Assembly: GCA_934561725.1 (NCBI GenBank)
Contig: CAKTGW010000043.1
Location: 1-7,663 of the forward strand
From: an uncultured Oscillospiraceae bacterium
Lineage (GTDB): Bacteria; Bacillota; Clostridia; Oscillospirales; Oscillospiraceae
Direction of reading: 5' to 3'
DNA: 7,663 bases
Part shown: positions 1-6,780 of the stretch, piece after piece
Position numbering within the stretch: position 1 is the first letter of the stretch
Layout of the letters: each line of letters starts with the position of its first letter
The notes under the pieces: generated by a model
The model's database searches: none
Told to the model about the DNA's origin: nothing
The model's input: only the letters and a program-made list of their open reading frames with translations
Position numbers and translations under genes: made by a program

Positions 1-10
1 GATATACAGT

Positions 11-48
11 AATCCCGGAGCGCTTATATAAAGCGCTCCGGGATTTTT
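11..48 (+). terminator. Rho-independent terminator of an upstream gene
   Basis: A perfect 15-bp inverted repeat (11-25 paired with 31-45, GC-rich core CCCGGAGCGC) encloses a 5-base loop, ATATA, and runs into T's at 44-48. The T tract follows the stem on the + strand, so it most likely ends a gene that lies left of the window. Read on the minus strand the stem ends in ATTACTG with hardly any U tract, so it would be at best a weak terminator for the comEC-holA-rnmV unit, although no other terminator for that unit is visible. Confidence 0.85.
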
Positions 49-110
49 CCAATGATTGCAGCTTGTGCTTCCGTGCTCCGTCCCTTAAAATAGTTCCGGA
101 GGTGGAGCCT

Positions 111-359
111 ATCAAACAGCTTTTTTGTTCATTTACCAATATGTGTGCGCCGGCCTGGGAAGCTCTGTGCCGTACTGCACTTTTGGCCCTTATCTGTGCC
201 CTGTGTGCTCTGGCTCTGAGCATACACGGGCAAAACAGCGGCGGACTTTCTCCGGAAGTCTTACATATCGTCCGCGGCCTGTCTGAGACGCCCGCCGGAC
301 TTTTCGCCATTGCCGCTGTCGGTGTCTGTGTGCTCCAAAGCGGCCACCGCGGCACATAG
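111..359 (+). CDS. Putative small two-helix membrane protein (doubtful, start uncertain)
   Basis: I do not recognise this protein, and it may not be a gene. The frame encodes about 82 residues from 111, with a strongly hydrophobic stretch (TALLALICALCALALSI) and a second apolar stretch near the end (PAGLFAIAAVGVCVLQ), a hairpin-like membrane layout. Codon use (GCC, CTG, CTT, GGC) resembles the neighbouring genes. The best ribosome binding site, GGAGGTG at 98-104, points to an ATC codon at 111, a rare start codon, with 8 bases between GGAGG and ATC. The other starts are TTG at 63, GTG at 102 and ATG at 141, none with a good binding site. A weak promoter-like pair (TTGTGC at 63, TAAAAT at 86) lies too close to fit comfortably. 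The last 99 bases are antisense to the tail of rnmV, so convergent transcripts would overlap. Chance, or a decayed gene with a lost ATG, are the alternatives. Confidence 0.35.
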   Translation: MKQLFCSFTNMCAPAWEALCRTALLALICALCALALSIHGQNSGGLSPEVLHIVRGLSETPAGLFAIAAVGVCVLQSGHRGT

Positions 360-920
360 CTCATCCCGAGTCATGAGAATATTCACAGCCTGAAGCACTG
401 CTCTGGCCGACATCTTCTCCGGCATTCCCAGCCGGAGAAGCAGCTTTTTTCTACGTTCATTACTGTCTGCCCCACCGGATAAGCCCAGTGCAAAAAAATC
501 AGCATTTGTGATTTCCGGCTCTCTTTTCCGCTCCGCACCATCATCCATCGTTGCGCCGCAGCGGCGCAGCGCTTCCAGAATAACGGCGGGCTCCATGCCC
601 TCCAGTCCAAGCTTTCCTTCCTTTGAAGGAGAGCTTTTTCTTTTTTCCTTGCCATATATGTCCGGAATATATGCGTGCTTTACCTGCTTTGCCGGGACAG
701 CCCCCCGCAGAAAATTGCGGATAACAAATCCCGCTCCGTCAGAATCCGTAAACACAATAATTCCGTTTTTCTCCGCCATCCGACGGATCAGTGCAAGCCG
801 CTCACGGTCTTTAAAGACGCCAAAGCCATGCGTCTCCACGATCGTCGCATCCACGATCTGGCTCAGTGTATTCTTATCATATCGTCCCTCTACAACGATC
901 ACTTCGTGTACATGTACCAT
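261..920 (-). CDS. rnmV: Ribonuclease M5
   Basis: RNase M5 cuts the 5S rRNA precursor on both sides to release mature 5S rRNA; the best-studied enzyme acts on precursor bound to ribosomal protein L18. The 219-residue protein opens with a TOPRIM domain: VIVVEGRYDK (residues 8-16; Glu11 is the predicted catalytic acid) and FTDSDGAG (57-64, with the DxD pair Asp59 and Asp61 for metal binding). HAYIPD (82-87) and KLGLEGMEPAVILEAL (103-118) match the family's segment after TOPRIM. The C-terminal domain ends near residue 193 (NILMTRDEL). The remaining 26 or so residues are polar, Gly/Asp-rich and not typical of the family, which usually has about 180-190 residues. The ATG at 918-920 follows the holA stop by 2 bases, and AGGGG at 928-932, inside the end of holA, is its binding site, so translational coupling is likely. 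Identity is well supported by the motifs. Confidence 0.93.
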   Translation of the reverse strand: MVHVHEVIVVEGRYDKNTLSQIVDATIVETHGFGVFKDRERLALIRRMAEKNGIIVFTDSDGAGFVIRNFLRGAVPAKQVKHAYIPDIYGKEKRKSSPSKEGKLGLEGMEPAVILEALRRCGATMDDGAERKREPEITNADFFALGLSGGADSNERRKKLLLRLGMPEKMSARAVLQAVNILMTRDELCAAVAALEHTDTDSGNGEKSGGRLRQAADDM

Positions 921-922
921 GC

Positions 923-1960
923 CTACGCCCCTATAGCCAGCCGTGCCAGCAATTCCTTCAGCAGCTCCTCATCATCGGCGGATGAGCTTTTCATCTTGTA
1001 ATCATACTCCGCACAGCAGGCGCAGGCAAAGCCCAGCCAGTTCAGATCAAGCCTGCGGGCCGAATTCAGCAGCCGCTCGGCAGCAAAGCTCTGTTTGATT
1101 CCGCAGAGCGCGCAAAGCTCGTCTGCGCTGCCCCGCCCCTGCGGCGCCACAAGCTTTGCCGCGTAGAGACGCCGCATCTGCTGGCTGATAATAGCGATCA
1201 GCTTGATCGGGCTCTCCCGCGACAGCAGAAGCTCCGCCATGATTTTGGCCGCACCATCATAGTTGCGCGCACTGAGGCAGTCTGTCATCTCAAACACACT
1301 GGCCTCCGGAAGCTTGATCGCAACCGCATCAATATCCCCCCGTGTGACCGTGTCTCCGGCAACGTATCCGGCCAGCTTCTCGATCTCGGGGATCAGCTGA
1401 TTCATCAGGCTCCCGCTTGTAAAAATCAGATATTCCGCATCTGCCCGTGAAATATGCTTGCCCAACTCCTGGAAGCGGCGGCCGATCCAGCGCACTACAG
1501 CCGTCTGCGGTTGGGGCGCAAATTCAATGGCCTCCCCCTGCTTTTTCAGGGTCCGGATCAGTCCCAACCGTCCGTCCGGTACATATCCAATATCCTGCAC
1601 CAGCACCAGTGTAGTTGTCTCCGGAATATCCTCCAGCAAAGCCTTGAGCCGCGCGGCAGCCTCATCCTTACAGGCATTAATGTCCATATCGCGGAGCTCG
1701 ACCATACAGCGCTCACCCATAAAGGGCACTGCGTTCACCGCTTCCTCAAGATCCCGAAGGTCGCACTTGCGTCCATCAAGGCGCTTATAATTAAAATCAT
1801 CCGCACCATCGCCCAGTACCGCATTCCGCAGTGCCTCCAGAAAATGCTCGCGCAGGTAGTCCTCCTCACCCCACAGCAGATACAGGCTCTGCGGACCATG
1901 GATCTTCAGCTTATTCAGTTCGGCCGCATAATCTGCGCCGGTATTTTTTTGTTTAGCCAT
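923..1960 (-). CDS. holA: DNA polymerase III subunit delta (clamp loader)
   Basis: HolA is the delta subunit of the clamp loader. It opens the beta sliding clamp so the loader complex can place it on primed DNA. From the chosen start the protein has 345 residues, the normal family length. Family landmarks are YLLWGEEDYLREHFLEAL (27-44), the PFMGERCMVELRDMD segment (79-93), LIPEIEKLAGYV (189-200) linking to the helical domain, and the C-terminal collar helices (SPIKLIAIISQQMRRLYAAK, 250-269). As expected for delta it lacks a Walker A motif. An ATG nine codons further upstream (1987) is in frame but has no binding site. The ATG at 1958-1960 has GGAGAAG (1964-1970) at good spacing and lies in ATGGCTAA, overlapping the comEC stop by 8 bases, a typical coupled arrangement. 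holA directly after comEC is a common Firmicutes order. Confidence 0.95.
   Translation of the reverse strand: MAKQKNTGADYAAELNKLKIHGPQSLYLLWGEEDYLREHFLEALRNAVLGDGADDFNYKRLDGRKCDLRDLEEAVNAVPFMGERCMVELRDMDINACKDEAAARLKALLEDIPETTTLVLVQDIGYVPDGRLGLIRTLKKQGEAIEFAPQPQTAVVRWIGRRFQELGKHISRADAEYLIFTSGSLMNQLIPEIEKLAGYVAGDTVTRGDIDAVAIKLPEASVFEMTDCLSARNYDGAAKIMAELLLSRESPIKLIAIISQQMRRLYAAKLVAPQGRGSADELCALCGIKQSFAAERLLNSARRLDLNWLGFACACCAEYDYKMKSSSADDEELLKELLARLAIGA
928..932 (-). promoter_or_regulatory. rnmV ribosome binding site inside holA
   Basis: AGGGG on the minus strand lies 7 bases before the rnmV ATG and within the last codons of holA. This fixes the rnmV start and implies that rnmV translation depends on, or is helped by, ribosomes finishing holA. 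Confidence 0.6.
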
Positions 1961-4253
1961 ATTCTTCTCCAATATAAAAAGTGACATTGCCGTTCAGGTC
2001 AGTTCTGTATAATTGTGCGCCGAAGCCGGTCAGGCTTTGTATGGCTGCATCTGACGGATGTCCATAATGATTGTACCCGACAGAGATGACTGTCCACGCC
2101 GGCTGCAGTGCCGCCATCAGCTCCAGCGATGAGGAGCCTGCACTGCCGTGATGCCCGGCGATCAGCAGCTCAATACCGTTCAGCTCCGCCGTCTTGACCA
2201 GAGCCCGCTCCGTAGAAGCACCGATATCACCCGTGACCAGCATATCAAAGCTGCCAATACTGCTCCGCAGGATCAGGCCCCGCTCGTTTACGCTGCCGGC
2301 GCTCAACGGTGCCAGGATCGTCACGGAAATCTTTCCCGCCGTCAAGTGCATGTCGGTACTGACCGGATAAATCTCAGTCCCCATCTGTTCCGCCGTACCG
2401 GTCAAAAGCTCCAGAAGTCCATCGCTGTCGTCTGCGCCATCCGGAAAGATCAGACCATCTGTCTGAACCATCTCCATAAGAGTGGACACCCCATTGGCAT
2501 GGTCGGCATGGAGATGCGTGAGGATCACAGCATCGATCTTCTTTATTCCCCGTGAGCGCAGGTATTTTCCCGCACTCTCCCCCGCATTTTCCATTGTTCC
2601 GCCTCCGCCGCAGTCGATGACCACGGTGTGGCTCTGTGCCGTAAGAATAATGCATTGTCCCTGTCCCACATCCAGAACGGTGATCCGCGGAGAGATACGC
2701 TCTGCCGCAAAATTGATCAGCATACAGCTTCCGCATAGAGCGATCACTGCCAGCCCCGCCGGAAGCAGCGGATGAAACGGCTCTTTGCCCCGCAGAAACC
2801 AGGCAGCCATGAATAAAAGCACCGCAAAACCGATCCACTGGACAAAAATCGGATTTTCCAGATAAAGTGCGCTGCCCGGAAGGGCTGCAATACGCCGGGC
2901 GCACCACAAAACATAGCGCGCGCCCCATGCTGCAACCGAGGCCACACCAGCCCCCAGCGGCGCATAGAGCACTGCCAAAATACAGGCCAGATAACCGGCT
3001 CCGAAAATAAACGCAACCACAAAGCTTGTCAACAGATTGGTCAGCAGACCATACGGCGCAAGATATCCAAAATGCTCAGCCGATAGGGGGCATGTTATTG
3101 CAGATGCGCTCATTGTTACTGCCGCAACATGAGCTATACCATTATAACACCGGCTCTGCCATCCACGGCCAATACGCTGCGGCCGCAGCATACGCAGATA
3201 CCGGTACAGGGATTCTGACCAGAGCATGATCCCCAGCACCGCGCCAAACGAGAGCTGCAAGCCTATGCTGGCCGCTGCCGCCGGATTTTGCAGAAGAAGC
3301 ACAGCCAGTGCAAAAAGAAGCATGGTCATTCCATCGCTTTCCCGCCGAAACAGCGGCGCAATAAGCACTGCAACACAGAGGATCCCAGCCCGCACAACCG
3401 ATGGCGTCATTCCGGTCATCAGCATGAACAGCAGCACCGCCGGAATGCCAAGTACTGCTGCGCGGCGTGTGCCGCACAAAGCCACAAGCATACCGACTAT
3501 AAAAGATACATGCATTCCGGAGACCGCCACAATGTGGGCAATGCCTGCCCGCGATATTGCACGGCTCAGCTCCGCCTCTGCATAAAGCGCATCTTTCTCT
3601 CCGGTCAGAAGCGCTTTTTCAAAGGCGCTCACATCCTCCGGAAAAAGACTCTGTACCTGCATCTCAACATAGTGTCCCAGCCGCCGGGGCAGGCTTCGCC
3701 AATCTTTGCCGGGCTGTACAGACAGCTCACTTTTGGGATAGGCCAGAAGAAAAATACCGCGGCCGAAGTAGCCGTCATATGCCTTTCCATGCAACTGATC
3801 CGCTCTGCGCAACCGCAGTTCCCCGGTAATGAGATCCCCGGCCTGCACTTCAGGGAGGATACGGTCAAAGTCATAGAGCATGGCCTTGCATTCCGGCTTT
3901 CCCGGCAGCCTGAAACGAATCAAAAGAGTTTGACAGTTATTTTTCTCCCGGACAACATCCAGCGCCCGTGCGCACACCGCCGTCTCTGTACCGTCCAGCT
4001 CCATAAGCGGCTCCCGGTACTGCCCAGACCACCAGCTGCCATAAAACACACCGGCCGCAAAAAATAAAACAAAAAGCCCGGCGCGCATACGCCAGAGCCG
4101 CTCTCCCTTCAGGACAAGCAGAGCGCACACCACCACGGCGCACAGGATCACTATCCCCGCACAGATCTTTGGCAACAGGCAGAGTGCGATCCCCGCGCTC
4201 AGGCCGCCGCAGGCCCACGCCAGCCGGCGAACCGAAATTACAGAGCAGTTCAT
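1953..4253 (-). CDS. comEC: ComEC/Rec2 family DNA-uptake channel protein
   Basis: ComEC is the integral membrane protein through which single-stranded DNA enters the cytoplasm during natural transformation. The 766-residue protein has the full family layout. N-terminal membrane segments lie at about 10-75 and a soluble DUF4131 region (OB-like) at about 80-175. The Competence-domain membrane core (about 205-500) contains SRAGIAHIVAVSGMHVSFIV (234-253), the family's conserved segment. A C-terminal metallo-beta-lactamase-like domain starts near 522 (RITVLDVGQGQCIIL). Its metal-binding motif is THLHADHANG (His580, His582, Asp584, His585). Asp676 (VTGDIG), His701-His702 (AGHHGS) and His732 (YGHPSD) are also present, so the nuclease-like domain looks intact. 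The ATG at 4251-4253 has AGGGAG at 4263-4268, 9 bases upstream. It is the first gene of the minus-strand unit, under the promoter at 4286-4314. No other competence gene is in the window, so whether the organism is transformable cannot be judged here. Confidence 0.97.
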   Translation of the reverse strand: MNCSVISVRRLAWACGGLSAGIALCLLPKICAGIVILCAVVVCALLVLKGERLWRMRAGLFVLFFAAGVFYGSWWSGQYREPLMELDGTETAVCARALDVVREKNNCQTLLIRFRLPGKPECKAMLYDFDRILPEVQAGDLITGELRLRRADQLHGKAYDGYFGRGIFLLAYPKSELSVQPGKDWRSLPRRLGHYVEMQVQSLFPEDVSAFEKALLTGEKDALYAEAELSRAISRAGIAHIVAVSGMHVSFIVGMLVALCGTRRAAVLGIPAVLLFMLMTGMTPSVVRAGILCVAVLIAPLFRRESDGMTMLLFALAVLLLQNPAAAASIGLQLSFGAVLGIMLWSESLYRYLRMLRPQRIGRGWQSRCYNGIAHVAAVTMSASAITCPLSAEHFGYLAPYGLLTNLLTSFVVAFIFGAGYLACILAVLYAPLGAGVASVAAWGARYVLWCARRIAALPGSALYLENPIFVQWIGFAVLLFMAAWFLRGKEPFHPLLPAGLAVIALCGSCMLINFAAERISPRITVLDVGQGQCIILTAQSHTVVIDCGGGGTMENAGESAGKYLRSRGIKKIDAVILTHLHADHANGVSTLMEMVQTDGLIFPDGADDSDGLLELLTGTAEQMGTEIYPVSTDMHLTAGKISVTILAPLSAGSVNERGLILRSSIGSFDMLVTGDIGASTERALVKTAELNGIELLIAGHHGSAGSSSLELMAALQPAWTVISVGYNHYGHPSDAAIQSLTGFGAQLYRTDLNGNVTFYIGEEYG
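1964..1970 (-). promoter_or_regulatory. holA ribosome binding site within comEC
   Basis: GGAGAAG on the minus strand, with 6 bases between GGAG and the ATG at 1960. It lies inside the end of comEC and decides the holA start in favour of the second methionine of the open frame. Confidence 0.75.
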
Positions 4254-4285
4254 CCGGCCACACTCCCTAAAAAAACTTATGCTTT

Positions 4286-4314
4286 ATTTTACCATTTGCT
4301 CCCCGGACGTGCAA
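4286..4314 (-). promoter_or_regulatory. Predicted sigma-A promoter of comEC-holA-rnmV
   Basis: On the minus strand TTGCAC (4309-4314) and TAAAAT (4286-4291) are 17 bases apart, and TGG directly before the -10 gives an extended -10 element. The expected start point near 4279 leaves a leader of about 25 bases containing the comEC ribosome binding site AGGGAG. Predicted from sequence only. Confidence 0.65.
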
Positions 4315-4366
4315 CTGTGGCTTTCTGCCGCAATTGTTGTATTATATTCATAATTTTCATGTATTA

Positions 4367-4384
4367 TTTGAATAATCATGCATA
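4367..4384. promoter_or_regulatory. Candidate distal ARG box (ArgR operator)
   Basis: The core at 4369-4382, TGAATAATCATGCA, matches 12 of 14 positions of the general ArgR/AhrC core TGAATWWWWATTCA. It lies about 150 bases upstream of the predicted argC transcription start, so it would act as a second, distal site rather than blocking the promoter. Further TGTAT and ATTCA half-site-like words occur at 4338-4364. The region is AT-rich, so chance matches are possible. Confidence 0.35.
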
Positions 4385-4486
4385 TTTCCATTCTATCTGA
4401 ATATTTTGGAGCAAATCTGCACAATCCCACCAAATAAATCGTTTCTTTGTTAGACATAAGTAAAGAATCCCCGAAAATTTGTGCGT

Positions 4487-4505
4487 ATTGTCTTGACAAT
4501 TGTCA
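4487..4505. promoter_or_regulatory. Overlapping inverted repeats on the argC -35
   Basis: TGACAATTGTCA (4494-4505) is a perfect 12-bp palindrome covering most of the -35 box. It overlaps a second inverted repeat, ATTGTC-TT-GACAAT (4487-4500), giving three alternating TTGTC/GACAA half-sites. A regulator bound here would block RNA polymerase. It does not resemble an ARG box. Part of the symmetry is forced by the TTGACA element, so an operator role is inference. Confidence 0.4.
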
Positions 4506-4521
4506 CCGACTGCGTGATAAT
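4493..4521 (+). promoter_or_regulatory. Predicted sigma-A promoter of the arg operon
   Basis: TTGACA (4493-4498, perfect -35) and GATAAT (4516-4521, 5 of 6 to the -10 consensus) are separated by 17 bases, the optimal spacing. The expected start near 4528 gives a leader of about 50 bases before argC. This is the strongest promoter match in the window. Confidence 0.8.
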
Positions 4522-4532
4522 AGCAAAAGATA

Positions 4533-4550
4533 TTTGTATATTTATACTTA
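4533..4550. promoter_or_regulatory. Candidate proximal ARG box (ArgR operator)
   Basis: The core TGTATATTTATACT (4535-4548) contains the inverted repeat GTATA-TT-TATAC and matches 11 of 14 positions of TGAATWWWWATTCA. It sits a few bases downstream of the predicted argC transcription start, where a bound arginine repressor would block initiation or clearance. The symmetry and position support an operator; the assignment to ArgR rests on context. Confidence 0.45.
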
Positions 4551-4579
4551 GATGAATGAGATTGGGACGGTGAATTTTT

Positions 4580-5524
4580 ATGTCGAATAAAACGAAGATT
4601 TTCATTGACGGAAAAGAAGGAACCACTGGCCTGCGCATCTACGACCGCATCGGCAGCCGCAGCGATATAGAGCTGATCGTTCTGCCGGAAGAACTCCGCA
4701 AGGATCCGGATGCCCGACGCCGGGCCATCAATGAGAGCGAGATCACCTTTCTCTGCCTGCCCGATGCCGCTTCGCGCGAAGCAGTCGCCATGATTGAAAA
4801 TCCGGATGTAAAAATTATAGATACCTCTACAGCCCACCGGGTCGCTCCCGGCTGGATCTACGGTTTTCCCGAGTTGAGTGCCGGTCAGGCTTCCGCCATT
4901 GCCGCCTCCCACCGGGTCGCAAATCCCGGCTGCTATGCCACAGGCTTTATCAGCCTAGTACGTCCTCTGGTCGAGCTCGGCTTTCTTTCCCCGGACAGTG
5001 CTGTGACTGCACATGCTCTTTCCGGCTATTCCGGTGCCGGCAAAAAAACCATCGCCGTCTATGAGGCTTCTGACCGCCCCGCAGAGCTGGATTCTCCCCG
5101 CCTGTATGCACTGGGCCTTGCACACAAGCATCTGCCCGAAATGACGGCCATGACCGGCTTGACCCGCACCCCCATCTTTACGCCTATGATCTGCGACTAT
5201 TACTGCGGCATGACTGTCTCTGTCCCCCTGTTTCTGGATCAGCTGAAGGACGGCAGCGTTCAGGCTCTGCGCGAAGCTTATGCTGATTTTTATGCCGGAC
5301 AGCCCTTTATCCGCGTCGCCCCCGAAGGCATGCCGGAAAGCGGCTTCCTGGGTTCCAATAACATGGCAGGCCGCGACAGTCTGGAAATTTTTGTAACCGG
5401 CAACGGCGAACAGGCCCTCTGCACCGCCCTCTTTGACAATCTGGGCAAGGGCGCTTCCGGCGCGGCCATTGAATGCATGAACATAATGCTCGGTCAGGAT
5501 CCCACCACGGGTCTGGACCTTTAA
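4580..5524 (+). CDS. argC: N-acetyl-gamma-glutamyl-phosphate reductase, type 2
   Basis: ArgC reduces N-acetylglutamyl 5-phosphate with NADPH to N-acetylglutamate 5-semialdehyde, the third step of arginine synthesis. The 314-residue length and the opening KIFIDGKEGTTGLRI (6-20) mark the short type-2 form; the common type-1 enzyme has about 345 residues and begins with a GxxGxxG motif. The dinucleotide-binding part is residues 1-110, including DTSTAHR (81-87). The catalytic cysteine is Cys118 in NPGCYATG (115-122). HKHLPEM (182-188) supplies the conserved histidine region of the semialdehyde dehydrogenase fold. The ATG at 4580 follows GGTGA (4569-4573), a moderate binding site. It is the first gene of the arg operon; argJ starts 19 bases after its stop. 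Cytoplasmic. The identity is secure from the motifs and neighbours. Confidence 0.96.
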   Translation: MSNKTKIFIDGKEGTTGLRIYDRIGSRSDIELIVLPEELRKDPDARRRAINESEITFLCLPDAASREAVAMIENPDVKIIDTSTAHRVAPGWIYGFPELSAGQASAIAASHRVANPGCYATGFISLVRPLVELGFLSPDSAVTAHALSGYSGAGKKTIAVYEASDRPAELDSPRLYALGLAHKHLPEMTAMTGLTRTPIFTPMICDYYCGMTVSVPLFLDQLKDGSVQALREAYADFYAGQPFIRVAPEGMPESGFLGSNNMAGRDSLEIFVTGNGEQALCTALFDNLGKGASGAAIECMNIMLGQDPTTGLDL

Positions 5525-5527
5525 AGC

Positions 5528-5534
5528 AAGGAGG
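5528..5534 (+). promoter_or_regulatory. argJ ribosome binding site
   Basis: AAGGAGG, close to the ideal anti-16S complement, 9 bases before the ATG at 5544. It is much stronger than the site of argC and suggests efficient independent initiation at argJ. Confidence 0.8.
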
Positions 5535-5543
5535 ATAAATCCC

Positions 5544-6755
5544 ATGGAAATAATCAACGGCGGCATTTGTGCCCCGAAGGGCTATAAAGCAAACGGCATC
5601 CACTGCGGGATCCGCCGGAACCGCTCCAAGCGCGATCTGGCGCTTGTTGTCAGCGAGACTCGCGCCGCAGCAGCCGGCGTTTATACACAAAATCTTGTTA
5701 AGGGCGCACCCATCACTGTGACAAAGAAGAACATTGCTGACGGCTGGGCCCGTGCTATCATCTGCAACAGCGGAAACGCCAACACCTGCAATGCCAACGG
5801 CATTGAGATCGCGGAGGCTATGTGTGATCTGGTTCAGCAGCACACGGATATTCCCGCAAGTGATGTTATCGTCGCTTCAACCGGTGTGATCGGTGAAAAG
5901 CTGGATATCACCCCCATTCAGAACGGTATGGCCGAGCTGGTTGCCGGTTTGGGCGACCACAGCGCTCTGGCTACTGAGGCTATTATGACCACGGATACCA
6001 AGCCCAAGGAGATTGCCGTCAGCTTTGTGATCGGCGGCGTGGAGTGCCGCATGGGCGGCATCGGCAAGGGCAGCGGTATGATCCATCCGAATATGGCGAC
6101 CATGCTCGTATTTGTTACCTCTGACGTAGCTATTACCCCCGAAATGCTGCAGAAGGCTCTGTCCGAGGATGTAAAGACCTCCTTTAACATGGTCTCTGTG
6201 GACGGCGACACCTCCACAAACGACACCTATACCGTCATGGCCAACGGTATGGCCGGCAATCCTGTCATCGACCGTGAGGGCACAGATTTTGATACCTTCA
6301 AGGCCGCGCTCTCCCAGGTCAGCCGTTATCTGTCCCGCATGATCGCCGGTGACGGCGAGGGCGCTACCAAGCTTCTGGAATGTGTCGTATCCGGTGCCGC
6401 AGATCAGGACACTGCCGTGATTGTCTCCAAATCCATCATCGCTTCCAGTCTGGTAAAAGCCGCCATGTTCGGTTCTGATGCCAACTGGGGCCGCGTGCTC
6501 TGTGCAATCGGCTATTCCGGCGCCGATATAGATGTAAACAAAGTCGATGTCTCCTTCGCGTCTGCTGCCGGAACCATTGATGTTTGCAAAGACGGAGCCG
6601 GCATTGCGTTCTCAGAAGAACTGGCGAAAAAGATCCTCAGCGAAAAAGAAGTACAAATTCTGGTCTCTCTTCACGGCGGCAGCTGTTCCGCTACAGCCTG
6701 GGGCTGCGATCTGACCTATGATTACGTAAAAATAAACGGCGATTACCGCACCTGA
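5544..6755 (+). CDS. argJ: Glutamate N-acetyltransferase / ornithine acetyltransferase
   Basis: ArgJ moves the acetyl group from N-acetylornithine to glutamate, releasing ornithine and regenerating N-acetylglutamate. Bifunctional members also use acetyl-CoA to make N-acetylglutamate de novo. The 403-residue precursor is of normal length. Self-cleavage is expected between Ala185 and Thr186 in KGSGMIHPNMATML (175-188), making alpha and beta chains with Thr186 as N-terminal nucleophile. STGVIG (112-117) supplies the oxyanion-hole Thr-Gly. Other family blocks are CNSGNANTCNA (74-84), VDGDTSTNDT (219-228), SLVKAAMFGSDANWGR (302-317) and the conserved C-terminal end YVKINGDYRT. The start at 5544 is set by AAGGAGG. 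argB follows 25 bases after the stop. No argA-type synthase is seen in the window, and whether this enzyme is mono- or bifunctional cannot be read from the sequence alone. Confidence 0.97.
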   Translation: MEIINGGICAPKGYKANGIHCGIRRNRSKRDLALVVSETRAAAAGVYTQNLVKGAPITVTKKNIADGWARAIICNSGNANTCNANGIEIAEAMCDLVQQHTDIPASDVIVASTGVIGEKLDITPIQNGMAELVAGLGDHSALATEAIMTTDTKPKEIAVSFVIGGVECRMGGIGKGSGMIHPNMATMLVFVTSDVAITPEMLQKALSEDVKTSFNMVSVDGDTSTNDTYTVMANGMAGNPVIDREGTDFDTFKAALSQVSRYLSRMIAGDGEGATKLLECVVSGAADQDTAVIVSKSIIASSLVKAAMFGSDANWGRVLCAIGYSGADIDVNKVDVSFASAAGTIDVCKDGAGIAFSEELAKKILSEKEVQILVSLHGGSCSATAWGCDLTYDYVKINGDYRT

Positions 6756-6780
6756 TTAAGATAAAGGAGTTACATATATT

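Larger units (their letters stand above)
4254..4579. other. Divergent intergenic region comEC / argC
   Basis: These 326 bases between two divergent units hold no credible gene. They contain the minus-strand comEC promoter, the plus-strand argC promoter, a 12-bp palindrome on the argC -35 and two ARG-box-like sequences. The middle part (about 4330-4480) is clearly AT-richer than the flanking genes. I see no T-box, other riboswitch or attenuator hairpin in the roughly 50-base argC leader. Confidence 0.8.

Noticed and set aside
508..1001. Plus-strand frames opposite rnmV and holA
   Set aside because: Ser/Pro/Arg-rich antisense translations with no family resemblance; rnmV and holA account for the sequence.
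1961..1987. Upstream ATG at 1987 as the holA start, adding nine residues (MSLFILEKN)
   Set aside because: No ribosome binding site precedes it, it lies deeper in comEC, and the ATG at 1960 has GGAGAAG at ideal spacing and gives the normal family length.
3288..4067. Long + strand open frame (259 codons) opposite comEC
   Set aside because: It is antisense to well-conserved ComEC sequence, rich in His, Gln, Arg and Lys, and has no recognisable domain; it is a shadow of the opposite strand.
4528..4579. A T-box or arginine riboswitch in the argC leader
   Set aside because: The predicted leader is only about 50 bases, and contains no T-box sequence and no terminator/antiterminator hairpins.
4284..4912. 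Minus-strand frames across the comEC-argC intergenic region
   Set aside because: No ribosome binding site, low-complexity composition, and they run through the promoters and into argC antisense.
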